Shown here in pieces: positions 1 through 9,013 of a stretch of DNA of 33,781 nt. The stretch comes from Thermoplasma sp. (GTDB taxonomy: Archaea; Thermoplasmatota; Thermoplasmata; Thermoplasmatales; Thermoplasmataceae), in assembly GCF_023256435.1 (NCBI RefSeq), contig NZ_JAGDXM010000039.1:1-33781 (forward strand), in the 5' to 3' direction. The position numbers and the translations under genes are program-made. The notes beneath the pieces were generated by a model. It was not told the DNA's origin. It worked only from the letters and a program-made list of their open reading frames with translations, and did not search any database. Each line of letters starts with the position of its first letter. The stretch's first letter is position 1.

Positions 1-129
1 TTCGTCATATGATTGGTTGTGTAATATTTTTAGACATTATAGAGACCACTATCCAGATGAGATTTTTAAATATTAGTGAGAATATTATATTTAGACAATG
101 CTTAAATATAGCGAACCAATATTATAATC

Positions 130-1575
130 ATGACTAATGATATCATTAGTCATCAGACCTTAAAAACAAACACGGCTGGTTTTGCTTCTCTGCTGGGACA
201 GTCTGTGGCCATGATCGCTCCCCTGGGTGCAGTCGCAGCAACCCTTACCGGTGCAGCTGAGTTTGCGGTAGGATCTTTGCCCCTTGCGTATATAATCTCC
301 ATTTTCGGCGTACTAGTATGGATCAATACTCCCTATCAGTTTTCGAAGAAAATTAACGGTGCTGGTGGATTCTATACATTCAATGCCATAGGTGTTGGGC
401 CTAGGTACGGACTGATAATCGGATATATGATGTGGTTCAGTTACTTCAATGTTATAACGAATGCTATATTGTTCACCTCCGGTGTATTCATACCCGGGAC
501 GATATCTTACTTTCTACATGTGAATATAGGAACCTATACATGGATACCCATAATGACTGCATTTATAGCGATAATAACGTTTATTGCATATATAGGTATA
601 AAACCCTCACTGGAGTACAGCTTTACCGCATCGGTCATAGAAATTATACTGTTGATCGCTTCATCAATCATTATAATAATTAAGGCTGGCCCGGCAAATT
701 CCATACTACCATTCACGCCTATACCCGCTCATGGTTGGTCTCCAATATTCGTAGGGATGGTTCTTGCGATCTTTTCTATGTCAGGATCATCTGCAGTAGT
801 GGTTCTAGGTGAGGAGGCCAAGCAACCGACAAAGAATATAAAGAAGGCGCTTTTGATAAGCTTTCTGATAACCGGTGTGGTATTTGTGTTAACTTCGTAT
901 GCTCTCACAATAGGATGGGGGATAAGTAATATGCCTTCATTCTTCCAGTCAAGCGTTCCTGGTCTTATAGTTACCGACAAGTATATAGGACTGCCGTTTA
1001 CAATTCTCCTCTTTGCCTTCATAATAAACAGTCTGTTCGCCGGATCTCTGGCACCATTGAATACAAGTTCAAGAATGATCTTTTCAATAAGCAGAGATGG
1101 TCTAGGCCCAAGATTTCTCTCAAAGGTGCATCCTAAATATAAGACGCCATATACATCGATACTATTCGTGGCGGGACTATCTTATCTAATATCTCTATTG
1201 GCTGGAATATTCCTGACGCCAGCGATTGGTTTCCTCTATCTAATTTCAGCTTCGTCTGCTGCTTTGTTTATAGGTCATATACTTAGCAATTTTGGAGTGG
1301 GAATATCCTATCATAAGATGAAGAGCTTCAATCCATTTTTACATGCATTTGCCCCTGCAGTTGCTACTATAATATTGGCTATTGCGATATTCTATAGTTT
1401 CGTGCCTCCCGCATATCCAATTGATTATTCAATAATTACGGCTGCGATTTTCATAATAGCTACAGCGATTGGTGTTTTGATATATAATAGAAAGCATCCA
1501 GAGGCAATTAGAAAAGCGGGTAAAACTGATATAGAAATTCAGAGGGCTATCTCTTCGGATGAAGCATTGCCGTAG
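130..1575 (+). CDS. APC superfamily amino acid permease
   Basis: 481-aa ORF with ~12 hydrophobic segments; N-terminal 'GQSVAMIAPLGAVAATLTGAAEFAVGSLPLAYI' and 'YQFSKKINGAGGFYTF' are typical of APC-family transporters; AT-rich promoter-like sequence upstream. Confidence 0.88.
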   Translation: MTNDIISHQTLKTNTAGFASLLGQSVAMIAPLGAVAATLTGAAEFAVGSLPLAYIISIFGVLVWINTPYQFSKKINGAGGFYTFNAIGVGPRYGLIIGYMMWFSYFNVITNAILFTSGVFIPGTISYFLHVNIGTYTWIPIMTAFIAIITFIAYIGIKPSLEYSFTASVIEIILLIASSIIIIIKAGPANSILPFTPIPAHGWSPIFVGMVLAIFSMSGSSAVVVLGEEAKQPTKNIKKALLISFLITGVVFVLTSYALTIGWGISNMPSFFQSSVPGLIVTDKYIGLPFTILLFAFIINSLFAGSLAPLNTSSRMIFSISRDGLGPRFLSKVHPKYKTPYTSILFVAGLSYLISLLAGIFLTPAIGFLYLISASSAALFIGHILSNFGVGISYHKMKSFNPFLHAFAPAVATIILAIAIFYSFVPPAYPIDYSIITAAIFIIATAIGVLIYNRKHPEAIRKAGKTDIEIQRAISSDEALP

Positions 1576-1711
1576 CTAATTGAATGAATTTATTATTAAC
1601 ATTTTCAATTTTTTATTGTTCTAATTTTTAAGATTCGAAAAACATCAACTGAACTTTTACGATGATTTTTAATATAAATGAAGGGAGTGTTTGTCGCTTA
1701 TAAAGTTGCAA

Positions 1712-3469
1712 TCACTGAATGATTTGTGTTGTTTCCTGTTTAATCTCCTTGGGTGGAGGCTCGCATCCTTCGAGCCAGATTTCAGCGAGAGTCTGAAAAT
1801 CTGGTGGTGTCAGTCCCTTCTCTATTTTCACATCCAGAACTGCTGGAAGATTGCTTTTCTCTGCCCTTCGCAAGCCCTCTTTCAGCTCGCTTGGGGTTCT
1901 AACAGTCTCGCCGAAACAGCCCATGCCCTTGGCAATTTCCGCATAGTCCATAGACCCGAAATCCACACCAACATATCTTTTATCGTAATAGAGTGTCTGT
2001 CCTGATTTGATCATACCCCATGAATCGTCGTTAAGTACTACGCAAGTAAAGTGAATGCCCAGTCTTCTGGCAGTCTCAAGTTCGGAAACATTGTAGCCAA
2101 ATGAGCCATCTCCTGTAATACAGTAAACCTTATTCCTTGGCCTGGCAAGTTTTGCGGCTATTGCATAGGCGATGCCCGTTCCTATGTAGCCTGAATCACC
2201 AGCTGAGCTGCTCAGGAAGGTGTTTGGAAGGAAGACTCTATTTGCATAATGACTCCATACTGTGGTGTTTCCGCCATCGATAACAGCTATAGAATCCCTT
2301 GGATAGAAGGATCTAACCTCAGCTATTACTCTCAAGGGGTGCATAGGAACAGCATCGGATGTCATATATTCCTCAAATTGTCCAGTCCACTGTTTCTCAA
2401 GATCCTTATATATTGCAATATATTCCCGTTCCTCGGGCATAGCAGATTCTGCCTTAAGTCTCTCTATAATTGATCTCAATGTAGCCTTGATATCGCCTAC
2501 AGCACCAATAGTTACTGGCCTGTTCATTCCAATCTGTTCACCAGATATGTCTATCTGGATGAATCGCTGTTTGTCCAGATCCCCCCATATGGGTGGCCTA
2601 CCGAAAAAATCAAGGTCGCCCAGTTTGGATCCAAGCACAATTACAAGATCGGCTTCTGATTGAGCGTTTATCGCGCCGTAGCTCTGTGGTATGAGCGCCA
2701 GGCGATGATCCTCAGGTATTGATCCTCTGCCAGAGATGGAAGTCGTCACAGGTATATTCATAAGTTCTGCCAATTCCAGAAGCTCTTCTGAGGCACCTGA
2801 TCTAAGGACGCCTCCGCCTGCATGTATCAATGGTCGTTTTGCCCTTCTGATCTCCTCGCAGATCATCTTTACTGTTTCGTCGTCAGGACGTATCCTGCCA
2901 GTAGCCCTGTACTCATTCGGGTTCTTTATTTTCACGTCATTTTCTTCGCCGGTTTGATGCAGTATGTCTGATGGTATATCTATATGAACGGGTCCAGGAG
3001 ATCCATAAAATGCCATCCTTATGGCCCTCTCCGTGATCTCCGTTATTCTATTCCAGGAGTTTATCACGGCGTTCCATTTGGTGACTGCATGTAAAAGAGA
3101 GTATTGATCAAGTGCCTGCATTGAACCATGATCAGGATAAGAACGAAAGGTCTGATTCTGTGCGGTTATAACCAGCATTGGTATATTTTCCGATGATGCG
3201 GGATATATTCCCCCCACCAGATTAGCCACACCAGGGCCAACAGTAGCTGTAACCACTCCTATTTCTCCAGTTGTCCTCGCCCAGGCATCTGCTGCATGAG
3301 CCGCTGCAGCTTCATCATGAAATGTTATGAATTTTATGTCGGAGTCGTATATAGCATTGAGAAAAGGATAAAGCTGATCGCCTGGAACTCCAAATACGTA
3401 CCGAACATTTTCCTTTTCAAGTATTCTTTTTAAAATTTCTCCTCCCGTTATGCGAGACATGATCATCAC
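1712..3469 (-). CDS. Thiamine diphosphate-dependent enzyme (acetolactate synthase / pyruvate oxidase-like large subunit)
   Basis: 585 aa; 'VRYVFGVPGDQLYPFLNAI', 'FHDEAAAAHAADAWARTTG' with the catalytic Glu position retained, and ThDP-binding 'GDGSFGYNVSELETARRLGIHFTCVVLNDDSWGM'. Start may be the internal Met of 'MSRITGGEIL'. Confidence 0.87.
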   Translation of the reverse strand: MMIMSRITGGEILKRILEKENVRYVFGVPGDQLYPFLNAIYDSDIKFITFHDEAAAAHAADAWARTTGEIGVVTATVGPGVANLVGGIYPASSENIPMLVITAQNQTFRSYPDHGSMQALDQYSLLHAVTKWNAVINSWNRITEITERAIRMAFYGSPGPVHIDIPSDILHQTGEENDVKIKNPNEYRATGRIRPDDETVKMICEEIRRAKRPLIHAGGGVLRSGASEELLELAELMNIPVTTSISGRGSIPEDHRLALIPQSYGAINAQSEADLVIVLGSKLGDLDFFGRPPIWGDLDKQRFIQIDISGEQIGMNRPVTIGAVGDIKATLRSIIERLKAESAMPEEREYIAIYKDLEKQWTGQFEEYMTSDAVPMHPLRVIAEVRSFYPRDSIAVIDGGNTTVWSHYANRVFLPNTFLSSSAGDSGYIGTGIAYAIAAKLARPRNKVYCITGDGSFGYNVSELETARRLGIHFTCVVLNDDSWGMIKSGQTLYYDKRYVGVDFGSMDYAEIAKGMGCFGETVRTPSELKEGLRRAEKSNLPAVLDVKIEKGLTPPDFQTLAEIWLEGCEPPPKEIKQETTQIIQ

Positions 3470-3470
3470 C

Positions 3471-3899
3471 TCAATTACCCTTTATATTATAGCTGGAGTA
3501 CTTTCCTTGAAATTCGGTCGGAATCTTTCTGAGGAGAGTAAGCCAGTATTCAGTGGATCCAGCCATTTTTAATATCCTTGAAAATTCGCCCCTTATGTTA
3601 AGTTTGCGAGAGATGAAGGCACTGGTTACGCTCTGCTTTCCGGTCAAAAGATCGACCCATATCTGATACTTTCCGGAGATGACAAAATCTGTTGCTCTTT
3701 CTCCTTTCCAGATGTCAGACATCTCCCCATTCTTGAGCCGATATCCTATGATTATGTCTTCGCCAACTCCATTGGCAGGATCTGCCTGTATGATAAAGGT
3801 ATAGCTGGCATCCTCGTTCTTTATCATGTCCCTATATTTCTTATCGCCATTGGTCACCTCTTTAACTTTCTCCAAATATTCATTACTACCAAATTCCAT
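3471..3899 (-). CDS. SCP2 (sterol carrier protein 2)-like domain protein
   Basis: 142 aa; 'DFVISGKYQIWVDLLTGKQSVTSAFISRKLNIRGEFSRILKMAG' resembles the SCP2 lipid-binding domain pattern. Lies tightly between the dehydrogenase and ThDP enzyme genes. Confidence 0.65.
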   Translation of the reverse strand: MEFGSNEYLEKVKEVTNGDKKYRDMIKNEDASYTFIIQADPANGVGEDIIIGYRLKNGEMSDIWKGERATDFVISGKYQIWVDLLTGKQSVTSAFISRKLNIRGEFSRILKMAGSTEYWLTLLRKIPTEFQGKYSSYNIKGN

Positions 3900-4952
3900 T
3901 CATATATCGCCTCCTAACGATACCGAAACCTTGCCCTCAGCAGGCTCTCTTAAAAGTTTCATAAATCCATCTCTTACGGCCGAATCGATCGTAAGAACCG
4001 ATGTTATGATTTTACGCCACGGAATTTCAGGATTTGACAGAAGTGTCAATGCGGTTGGCATTTCATTATATCCTTCATAAGATCCATAGATTGATATTTC
4101 ATTGAGAACAGTGGTGAAGAAGTCGGCTCCTGAAATTTCCTCTGGAATGCCAACGATTATAATTTTCCCGCCTCTTTTGACCAGTGTAAAATCGGATTCA
4201 ATCGCTTTTGATGACCCTGTGGTATCAAATATCAGATCCACTCCATTTCCGTTGGTGATTCTTTCTATGTAGGAAAATACATTATCTGAAATTGGATTGA
4301 CAATATCAACTGAAGGCAATAGATCTTTTGCAAGGCTGAGTCTACGTGATGAGATATCCGTAATCATTATTTTAGAAGCACCTGCATGATTCAATGCAAG
4401 CTCCTCAAGCAGGCCTATGGGCCCAGCACCCTGAACCAGAACGGTCTTTCCAAGCGGTGATGATGCTATATTGATCGAATGTAGCACTATAGCCAATGGC
4501 TCGGCAAGGGATGCAGTCAGAAGATCCAAGCCTTCTGGAATCGTGAAAATAGCCTTCTCTGGAACTTTCACGAGATCGGCCATTCCACCATCCACTGATA
4601 TGCCTATCATCATGGCATTCTCACACAATTCAGGTCTTCCGTTTAGACAATATGAACATGATCCGCATGGAACGATGCTTGAGCAAACTACGCGATCTCC
4701 AAGACGGACCTTTGTTACTTTATTTCCTACCCTGACCACTCTTCCAGAGCATTCATGCCCAATCACTGTGTTAGGCACATAATTCCCGGTCCTCAATGCC
4801 GTAAGATCGGATCCGCATATGCCACAATAGGCGGTACGTACGATGACTTCAGTTTCTTTGGGATCATCTGGCTCATCACGATCTTCCAGATCTATTTGAT
4901 TGATCCCGTGAAAAACCAAAGCCTTCATATAGAATATGATCATCACAAGCAT
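3900..4952 (-). CDS. Zinc-dependent medium-chain alcohol/polyol dehydrogenase (MDR family)
   Basis: 350 aa; 'GICGSDLTALRTG', 'GHECSGRVVRVGNKV', structural-zinc cluster 'CGSCSYCLNGRPELC', and Rossmann 'VLVQGAGPIGLL'. Confidence 0.92.
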   Translation of the reverse strand: MLVMIIFYMKALVFHGINQIDLEDRDEPDDPKETEVIVRTAYCGICGSDLTALRTGNYVPNTVIGHECSGRVVRVGNKVTKVRLGDRVVCSSIVPCGSCSYCLNGRPELCENAMMIGISVDGGMADLVKVPEKAIFTIPEGLDLLTASLAEPLAIVLHSINIASSPLGKTVLVQGAGPIGLLEELALNHAGASKIMITDISSRRLSLAKDLLPSVDIVNPISDNVFSYIERITNGNGVDLIFDTTGSSKAIESDFTLVKRGGKIIIVGIPEEISGADFFTTVLNEISIYGSYEGYNEMPTALTLLSNPEIPWRKIITSVLTIDSAVRDGFMKLLREPAEGKVSVSLGGDI

Positions 4953-5471
4953 ATATTAATATTATCATTTAAATAATTATTATTTAATACCTACATCTTG
5001 ACAATAATTCATATAATGCAGCGAGATTGGATGTATTTTTACGCGTATTACTCTAAAATTGATTTTTTTGGGATCTTTACTGAGAAAGATGAAAAATTTC
5101 AGGCTCTTCAACTTTGGCGTTCTCTCATTTCATTGTTTTTGTTATTTCTGAATATCATCATTGAACAAGTAGGTTCTTTGATTTACCTTGATATTTTAAA
5201 TGTCTGCACTGCAAAATATCTTTCCTATAAACTCAGAATGCTCAAAACCCTTCGATGCAGTTAATATCGTCTACATTGTTGTTCAGAGATTCAGCAATTG
5301 GTCTTATACGTTGTATATTATGTTCATGTCAGCTTGATCATAGGGTGGCGTACAAAATCGAATATTCATACTCTTGATCTCATGATGATTCAAGGTAATC
5401 TTCGCCTCCATTAAGTGAAATATTATGAAAGAGTGCATATCCTTGGCAGGATCTTTAAAATTATCATAAGG

Positions 5472-6809
5472 TCAGGGCATTTTGTGGGCTATTTTAATAT
5501 CCTGCTTTAGAGGTACGAAGATGAATAGGATTGCATTTATAATTATGGGGATACCGCCTATGAGGCTGAGATCTCTTATGAACAGCGAGTTGTGCGTTGG
5601 TAGATACATATAAGTGATCCACAATCCGAGGACAAATCCAGAAAGGCCTGAAGGAATCCTCTCAAGTAATCCCTGCACCCCGAAGTACATTCCTTCTCTC
5701 CTGTATCCAGTAAGCATCTCGTCTTCGTCGATTATTTCAGAAACTATAGCATTAGGAAGTATGAAATATGATGCTAGACCAAGGCCAGCGAGAATCATTA
5801 TTATGAACATCTGTACAACATTGCTTATGATGTGGATTAATCCAACCGTATATGCCAGCAGAACAACTGAACCGAGAAATGACATAAAAACTATGAAGGC
5901 ACGTTTTTCACCGTATTTCTTTGTGAATTTCACCAGTACTGGTGAGAAAATTATGGCTGAAATGACGGCCACAAGGGTGTAAAGTCCTATGAAGGATGCA
6001 TAGGAAGCGTTCCCAGGCATTACAATGTCTTCTACATAATAACCCAGAGATGCCTCGAAGAAATAGAAGCCGAATTGGAAAAATAGATAGGCGATAATAT
6101 ATCGATCGAACGTTCTGTTCTTAAATGTCTGAACAAACGCCTTTGCCACTGAATAATCTCGCGGTACTGGATTGTCGATCCTGTTCTCCTTGATCGTGAT
6201 TCCGACTATTAGATAGGTGATGGCGGTTATAACGGAAATTATGGCGCCAATTGTTGAAAAGGAGAAATGGAGGTAGAGCAAGATAGACGGAATAATAGAT
6301 GCCAGGATGATACCGGTTATGGTGAAATATGAGGCAATTGTCGTGAGCACAACTCGATCTCCAGATGAAATGGCTATCTCAGGTATCAGCGCCTGGTAAG
6401 GCAGAACGACATAAGCGAAGAACAGATTGAAGAGCATCAGGTACAGCGCCAAAAGGATCGCCATAGACATTCCGCTAAGAAACGGAAACCATATGAGTGC
6501 AAAAAATACCGTAAGTGGAATAAATCCGGTGAGTATGAAAAATCTCCTTCTTCCGACTTTGAACATCATTTTATCGCTGAAATTCCCAATAAATGGATTG
6601 GAAAAGGCCTGGATTAAAGTTCCAGCAAATACGGCCGATCCCACAAGTGAAGATGCAACGATCTTTTCGCCTTGCAGGGGAGCATAGAATATGAATATAT
6701 ACGTGGAGAGGAAAAACGCAGGCATCTCCACTCCAAGTTGCCCCAGAGAATAGAGTACTTTCTTTGACAGCGGTAGTTTGGCGATCTGTGGCATCTTCGA
6801 ATCTATCAT
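5472..6809 (-). CDS. GPH-type (glycoside-pentoside-hexuronide) MFS sugar:cation symporter
   Basis: Within ORF 5472..6914. The likely start is the internal Met at 6809 ('MIDSKMPQIAKLPLSKKVLYSLGQLGVEMPAFFLS'), which leaves a 4-bp gap to the upstream PIG-L gene. Highly similar to the ORF at 27226..28536. Confidence 0.87.
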   Translation of the reverse strand: MIDSKMPQIAKLPLSKKVLYSLGQLGVEMPAFFLSTYIFIFYAPLQGEKIVASSLVGSAVFAGTLIQAFSNPFIGNFSDKMMFKVGRRRFFILTGFIPLTVFFALIWFPFLSGMSMAILLALYLMLFNLFFAYVVLPYQALIPEIAISSGDRVVLTTIASYFTITGIILASIIPSILLYLHFSFSTIGAIISVITAITYLIVGITIKENRIDNPVPRDYSVAKAFVQTFKNRTFDRYIIAYLFFQFGFYFFEASLGYYVEDIVMPGNASYASFIGLYTLVAVISAIIFSPVLVKFTKKYGEKRAFIVFMSFLGSVVLLAYTVGLIHIISNVVQMFIIMILAGLGLASYFILPNAIVSEIIDEDEMLTGYRREGMYFGVQGLLERIPSGLSGFVLGLWITYMYLPTHNSLFIRDLSLIGGIPIIINAILFIFVPLKQDIKIAHKMP

Positions 6810-6813
6810 TTTA

Positions 6814-7563
6814 CTACACCATCTTAAAGTATTCCTCAGAAAGGTGAATATGCAGATCCGTTCGTCTAAGGACCCTGAAAGCCTCACCGAATCTGTAACC
6901 GTTGATCGATCCAACTAAACTGCTGATCCTTCTGATTTCTTCCAGATCAAGCGATTGTGAGGCGTGGGCTTTCAGGGCATCGATCTTTTTCTCGAAAGAC
7001 GTTTCAATATCCACTATAACGTTGAATCTGTTTGTTGGGGATACCGCAGCATATATCTCATTGTTCCCTGCCTTCCCACCTCCTATGTTTGGAAGCGGAT
7101 AGAAGAGAACCGACTGGAGCGTTGCAAGACCCACATTCACATGATCCGGATGCACCTCGTATTCCAGAAAAGGATCTACTGTTATTACAATATCTGGGAT
7201 GAATTCACGCATCGCTGGTAACAGCGATTCCCTGAGCACACGAGGATCTGGAGATTCGGTATCCTTGAAACCAAGGAACACAACCTTCTTTATTCCAAGG
7301 ATGGCAGCTGCATTCATCTGTTCTTTTTTCCTTGTTTCAGTCATATCTAGGCCTTCAGTCCTCGTTCCCTTACTGCCATCGGTTGCTACGATAAGTAAGA
7401 TATCGGCACCTCTTTGAGCCATCAATGAGAGGTATCCACCAGCTATCAGTTCCGTATCATCTGGATGAGGTGATACGGCAACTATCCTGTTTGCCTTCAT
7501 CATGATATTGCGAAGCTCTTCACTCTGTATCATCGAGACCATTCTCCTTGCATATTCGTGCAT
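6814..7563 (-). CDS. PIG-L / LmbE-family N-acetylglucosaminyl deacetylase-like protein
   Basis: 249 aa; 'RIVAVSPHPDDTELIAGGYLSLMAQRGADILLIVATDGSKGT', 'EMNAAAILGIKKVVFLGFKD' and 'HPDHVNVG' are PIG-L family motifs. True start may be an internal Met (7542 or 7533), which shortens the overlap with GH1. Confidence 0.88.
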   Translation of the reverse strand: MHEYARRMVSMIQSEELRNIMMKANRIVAVSPHPDDTELIAGGYLSLMAQRGADILLIVATDGSKGTRTEGLDMTETRKKEQMNAAAILGIKKVVFLGFKDTESPDPRVLRESLLPAMREFIPDIVITVDPFLEYEVHPDHVNVGLATLQSVLFYPLPNIGGGKAGNNEIYAAVSPTNRFNVIVDIETSFEKKIDALKAHASQSLDLEEIRRISSLVGSINGYRFGEAFRVLRRTDLHIHLSEEYFKMV

Positions 7564-8980
7564 ACACGTCCGCAGATCTTCTTTTGATGCGTTTCTTCGT
7601 ATTGTAATCTACCTCATACAGACCGAACCTCATGGAAAACCCGCGTGCCCATTCGTAGTTATCCATCAAGGTCCAGTGAAAATAGCCCTTCACAGGCAGT
7701 TTATCTTCATTAATGGAAGCCCACAGCTCTTTTAGATGGTCAATGATAAATGACGATCTTTTCGCGTCGTTTGCATCTGCTATACCATTTTCGAGTATAT
7801 ATATGGGTTTATGGTATGTGCCGTAGTTGTCTCTGAGGACATGCCTCATACCTGAGGGATAGATGTCCCACATGAAATCGGTACAGTTATGGCATGGCAT
7901 GAATTCGAGATTCGACAGGGAAAAGTTTTCGCCGTTGCCGTTATATTTAACTATCAGTCTCTGGTAGTAGTCTATGCCTATGTAGTCGGGTGGCGTTATT
8001 GCATTTATGTGCACATCTTCATTACCATCCATGTCAGTATCAAAGCTACCGAGTACAGCTGCGTTCAAAAACCAATGGTTATTAAGGTATTTCATGTATC
8101 CGGCCAGCATTTTACTGGCAGGATCTTCAGAGTATGCCTCATAATATGCCGGGTTTATACCTACACCAACTTGTTTTCCTGGATCATTTCGTTTTAGTAT
8201 CTTCGTGGCTATGCTGTTGGCAAGCGCAAGGTTCTTTAAGGCGGTAAATCCCAATCCCATATCGGAAAGGCCAGGAGGGAAGCCTGCTGTGTTCCCAAAC
8301 ACATATCCCTGCGATGATATTATCTCAGGTTCATTTATCGTCTCCCAGATATCAACGTACTCCGAGAATTGCTTTGATACATATTCCACGTATTTGGCAA
8401 ATTCAACGATGATCCTGGAATCGATCCAGCCTTTTCTTACGCAGTTATTTATGTCCTTATGGCAGTTGACCGGATCATGAAGCCATATGGGGAGCGGCCA
8501 ATGGTAAACGGTAAGTAATACCTTAAGTCCCCTCTTCCTTGCATATTCGAATATATCCTTATAGTGATCGATGGCTCTATGATCCGACAGCTTATCAAGA
8601 AGAGTCAGGCCAGATCCGGGGATTTGAACGTCAACTATTTCGCCCGCCTCTGTTTCTATATTGGAAGGAACATCGAAGGTTTGTTTTCTGAATATTCTGG
8701 CCCAGTCAAGGCTTAATCGAATTGAGTTGTTGTTGAGAGATACGGCGTTATCTATGTCGGTCCTGTAGAGATCCCAGAAACCGTCTCCGTTTTCTGGTAG
8801 GTCGCCGCTGACGAGGCCTTTCCTAATTATATCCTTATCATGCGTCCAGACATACCAGTCCGAGGCGTTTGATATTGAGTCTTCCGAAGTGCCCATCTCC
8901 GTCTGAAATGCCGAAATAGCTGTACCCCATAGAAAATTATCTGGAAATTTATATTTCATGTCGATCTTATACTTTTTCAT
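7520..8980 (-). CDS. Glycoside hydrolase family 1 beta-glycosidase (beta-galactosidase/beta-glucosidase)
   Basis: 486 aa; 'FPDNFLWGTAISAFQTEMG', acid/base 'ETINEPEII', nucleophile 'PIYILENGIAD', and C-terminal 'GYFHWTLMDNYEWARGFSMRFGLYEVDY'. Confidence 0.95.
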   Translation of the reverse strand: MKKYKIDMKYKFPDNFLWGTAISAFQTEMGTSEDSISNASDWYVWTHDKDIIRKGLVSGDLPENGDGFWDLYRTDIDNAVSLNNNSIRLSLDWARIFRKQTFDVPSNIETEAGEIVDVQIPGSGLTLLDKLSDHRAIDHYKDIFEYARKRGLKVLLTVYHWPLPIWLHDPVNCHKDINNCVRKGWIDSRIIVEFAKYVEYVSKQFSEYVDIWETINEPEIISSQGYVFGNTAGFPPGLSDMGLGFTALKNLALANSIATKILKRNDPGKQVGVGINPAYYEAYSEDPASKMLAGYMKYLNNHWFLNAAVLGSFDTDMDGNEDVHINAITPPDYIGIDYYQRLIVKYNGNGENFSLSNLEFMPCHNCTDFMWDIYPSGMRHVLRDNYGTYHKPIYILENGIADANDAKRSSFIIDHLKELWASINEDKLPVKGYFHWTLMDNYEWARGFSMRFGLYEVDYNTKKRIKRRSADVYARICKENGLDDTE

Positions 8981-9013
8981 GCAGATAAATTTTCCTTTTT
9001 TGTGAAATTATAT

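Noticed and set aside
4998-5264. 88-aa plus-strand ORF in the 4.95-5.47 kb gap
   Set aside because: AT-rich, no recognisable motif, and the minus strand shows equally plausible decayed frames; not supported as a gene.
6810-6914. N-terminal extension of the GPH transporter ORF (start at 6914)
   Set aside because: The extension overlaps the PIG-L gene and lacks family similarity; the internal Met at 6809 aligns with the paralog start.
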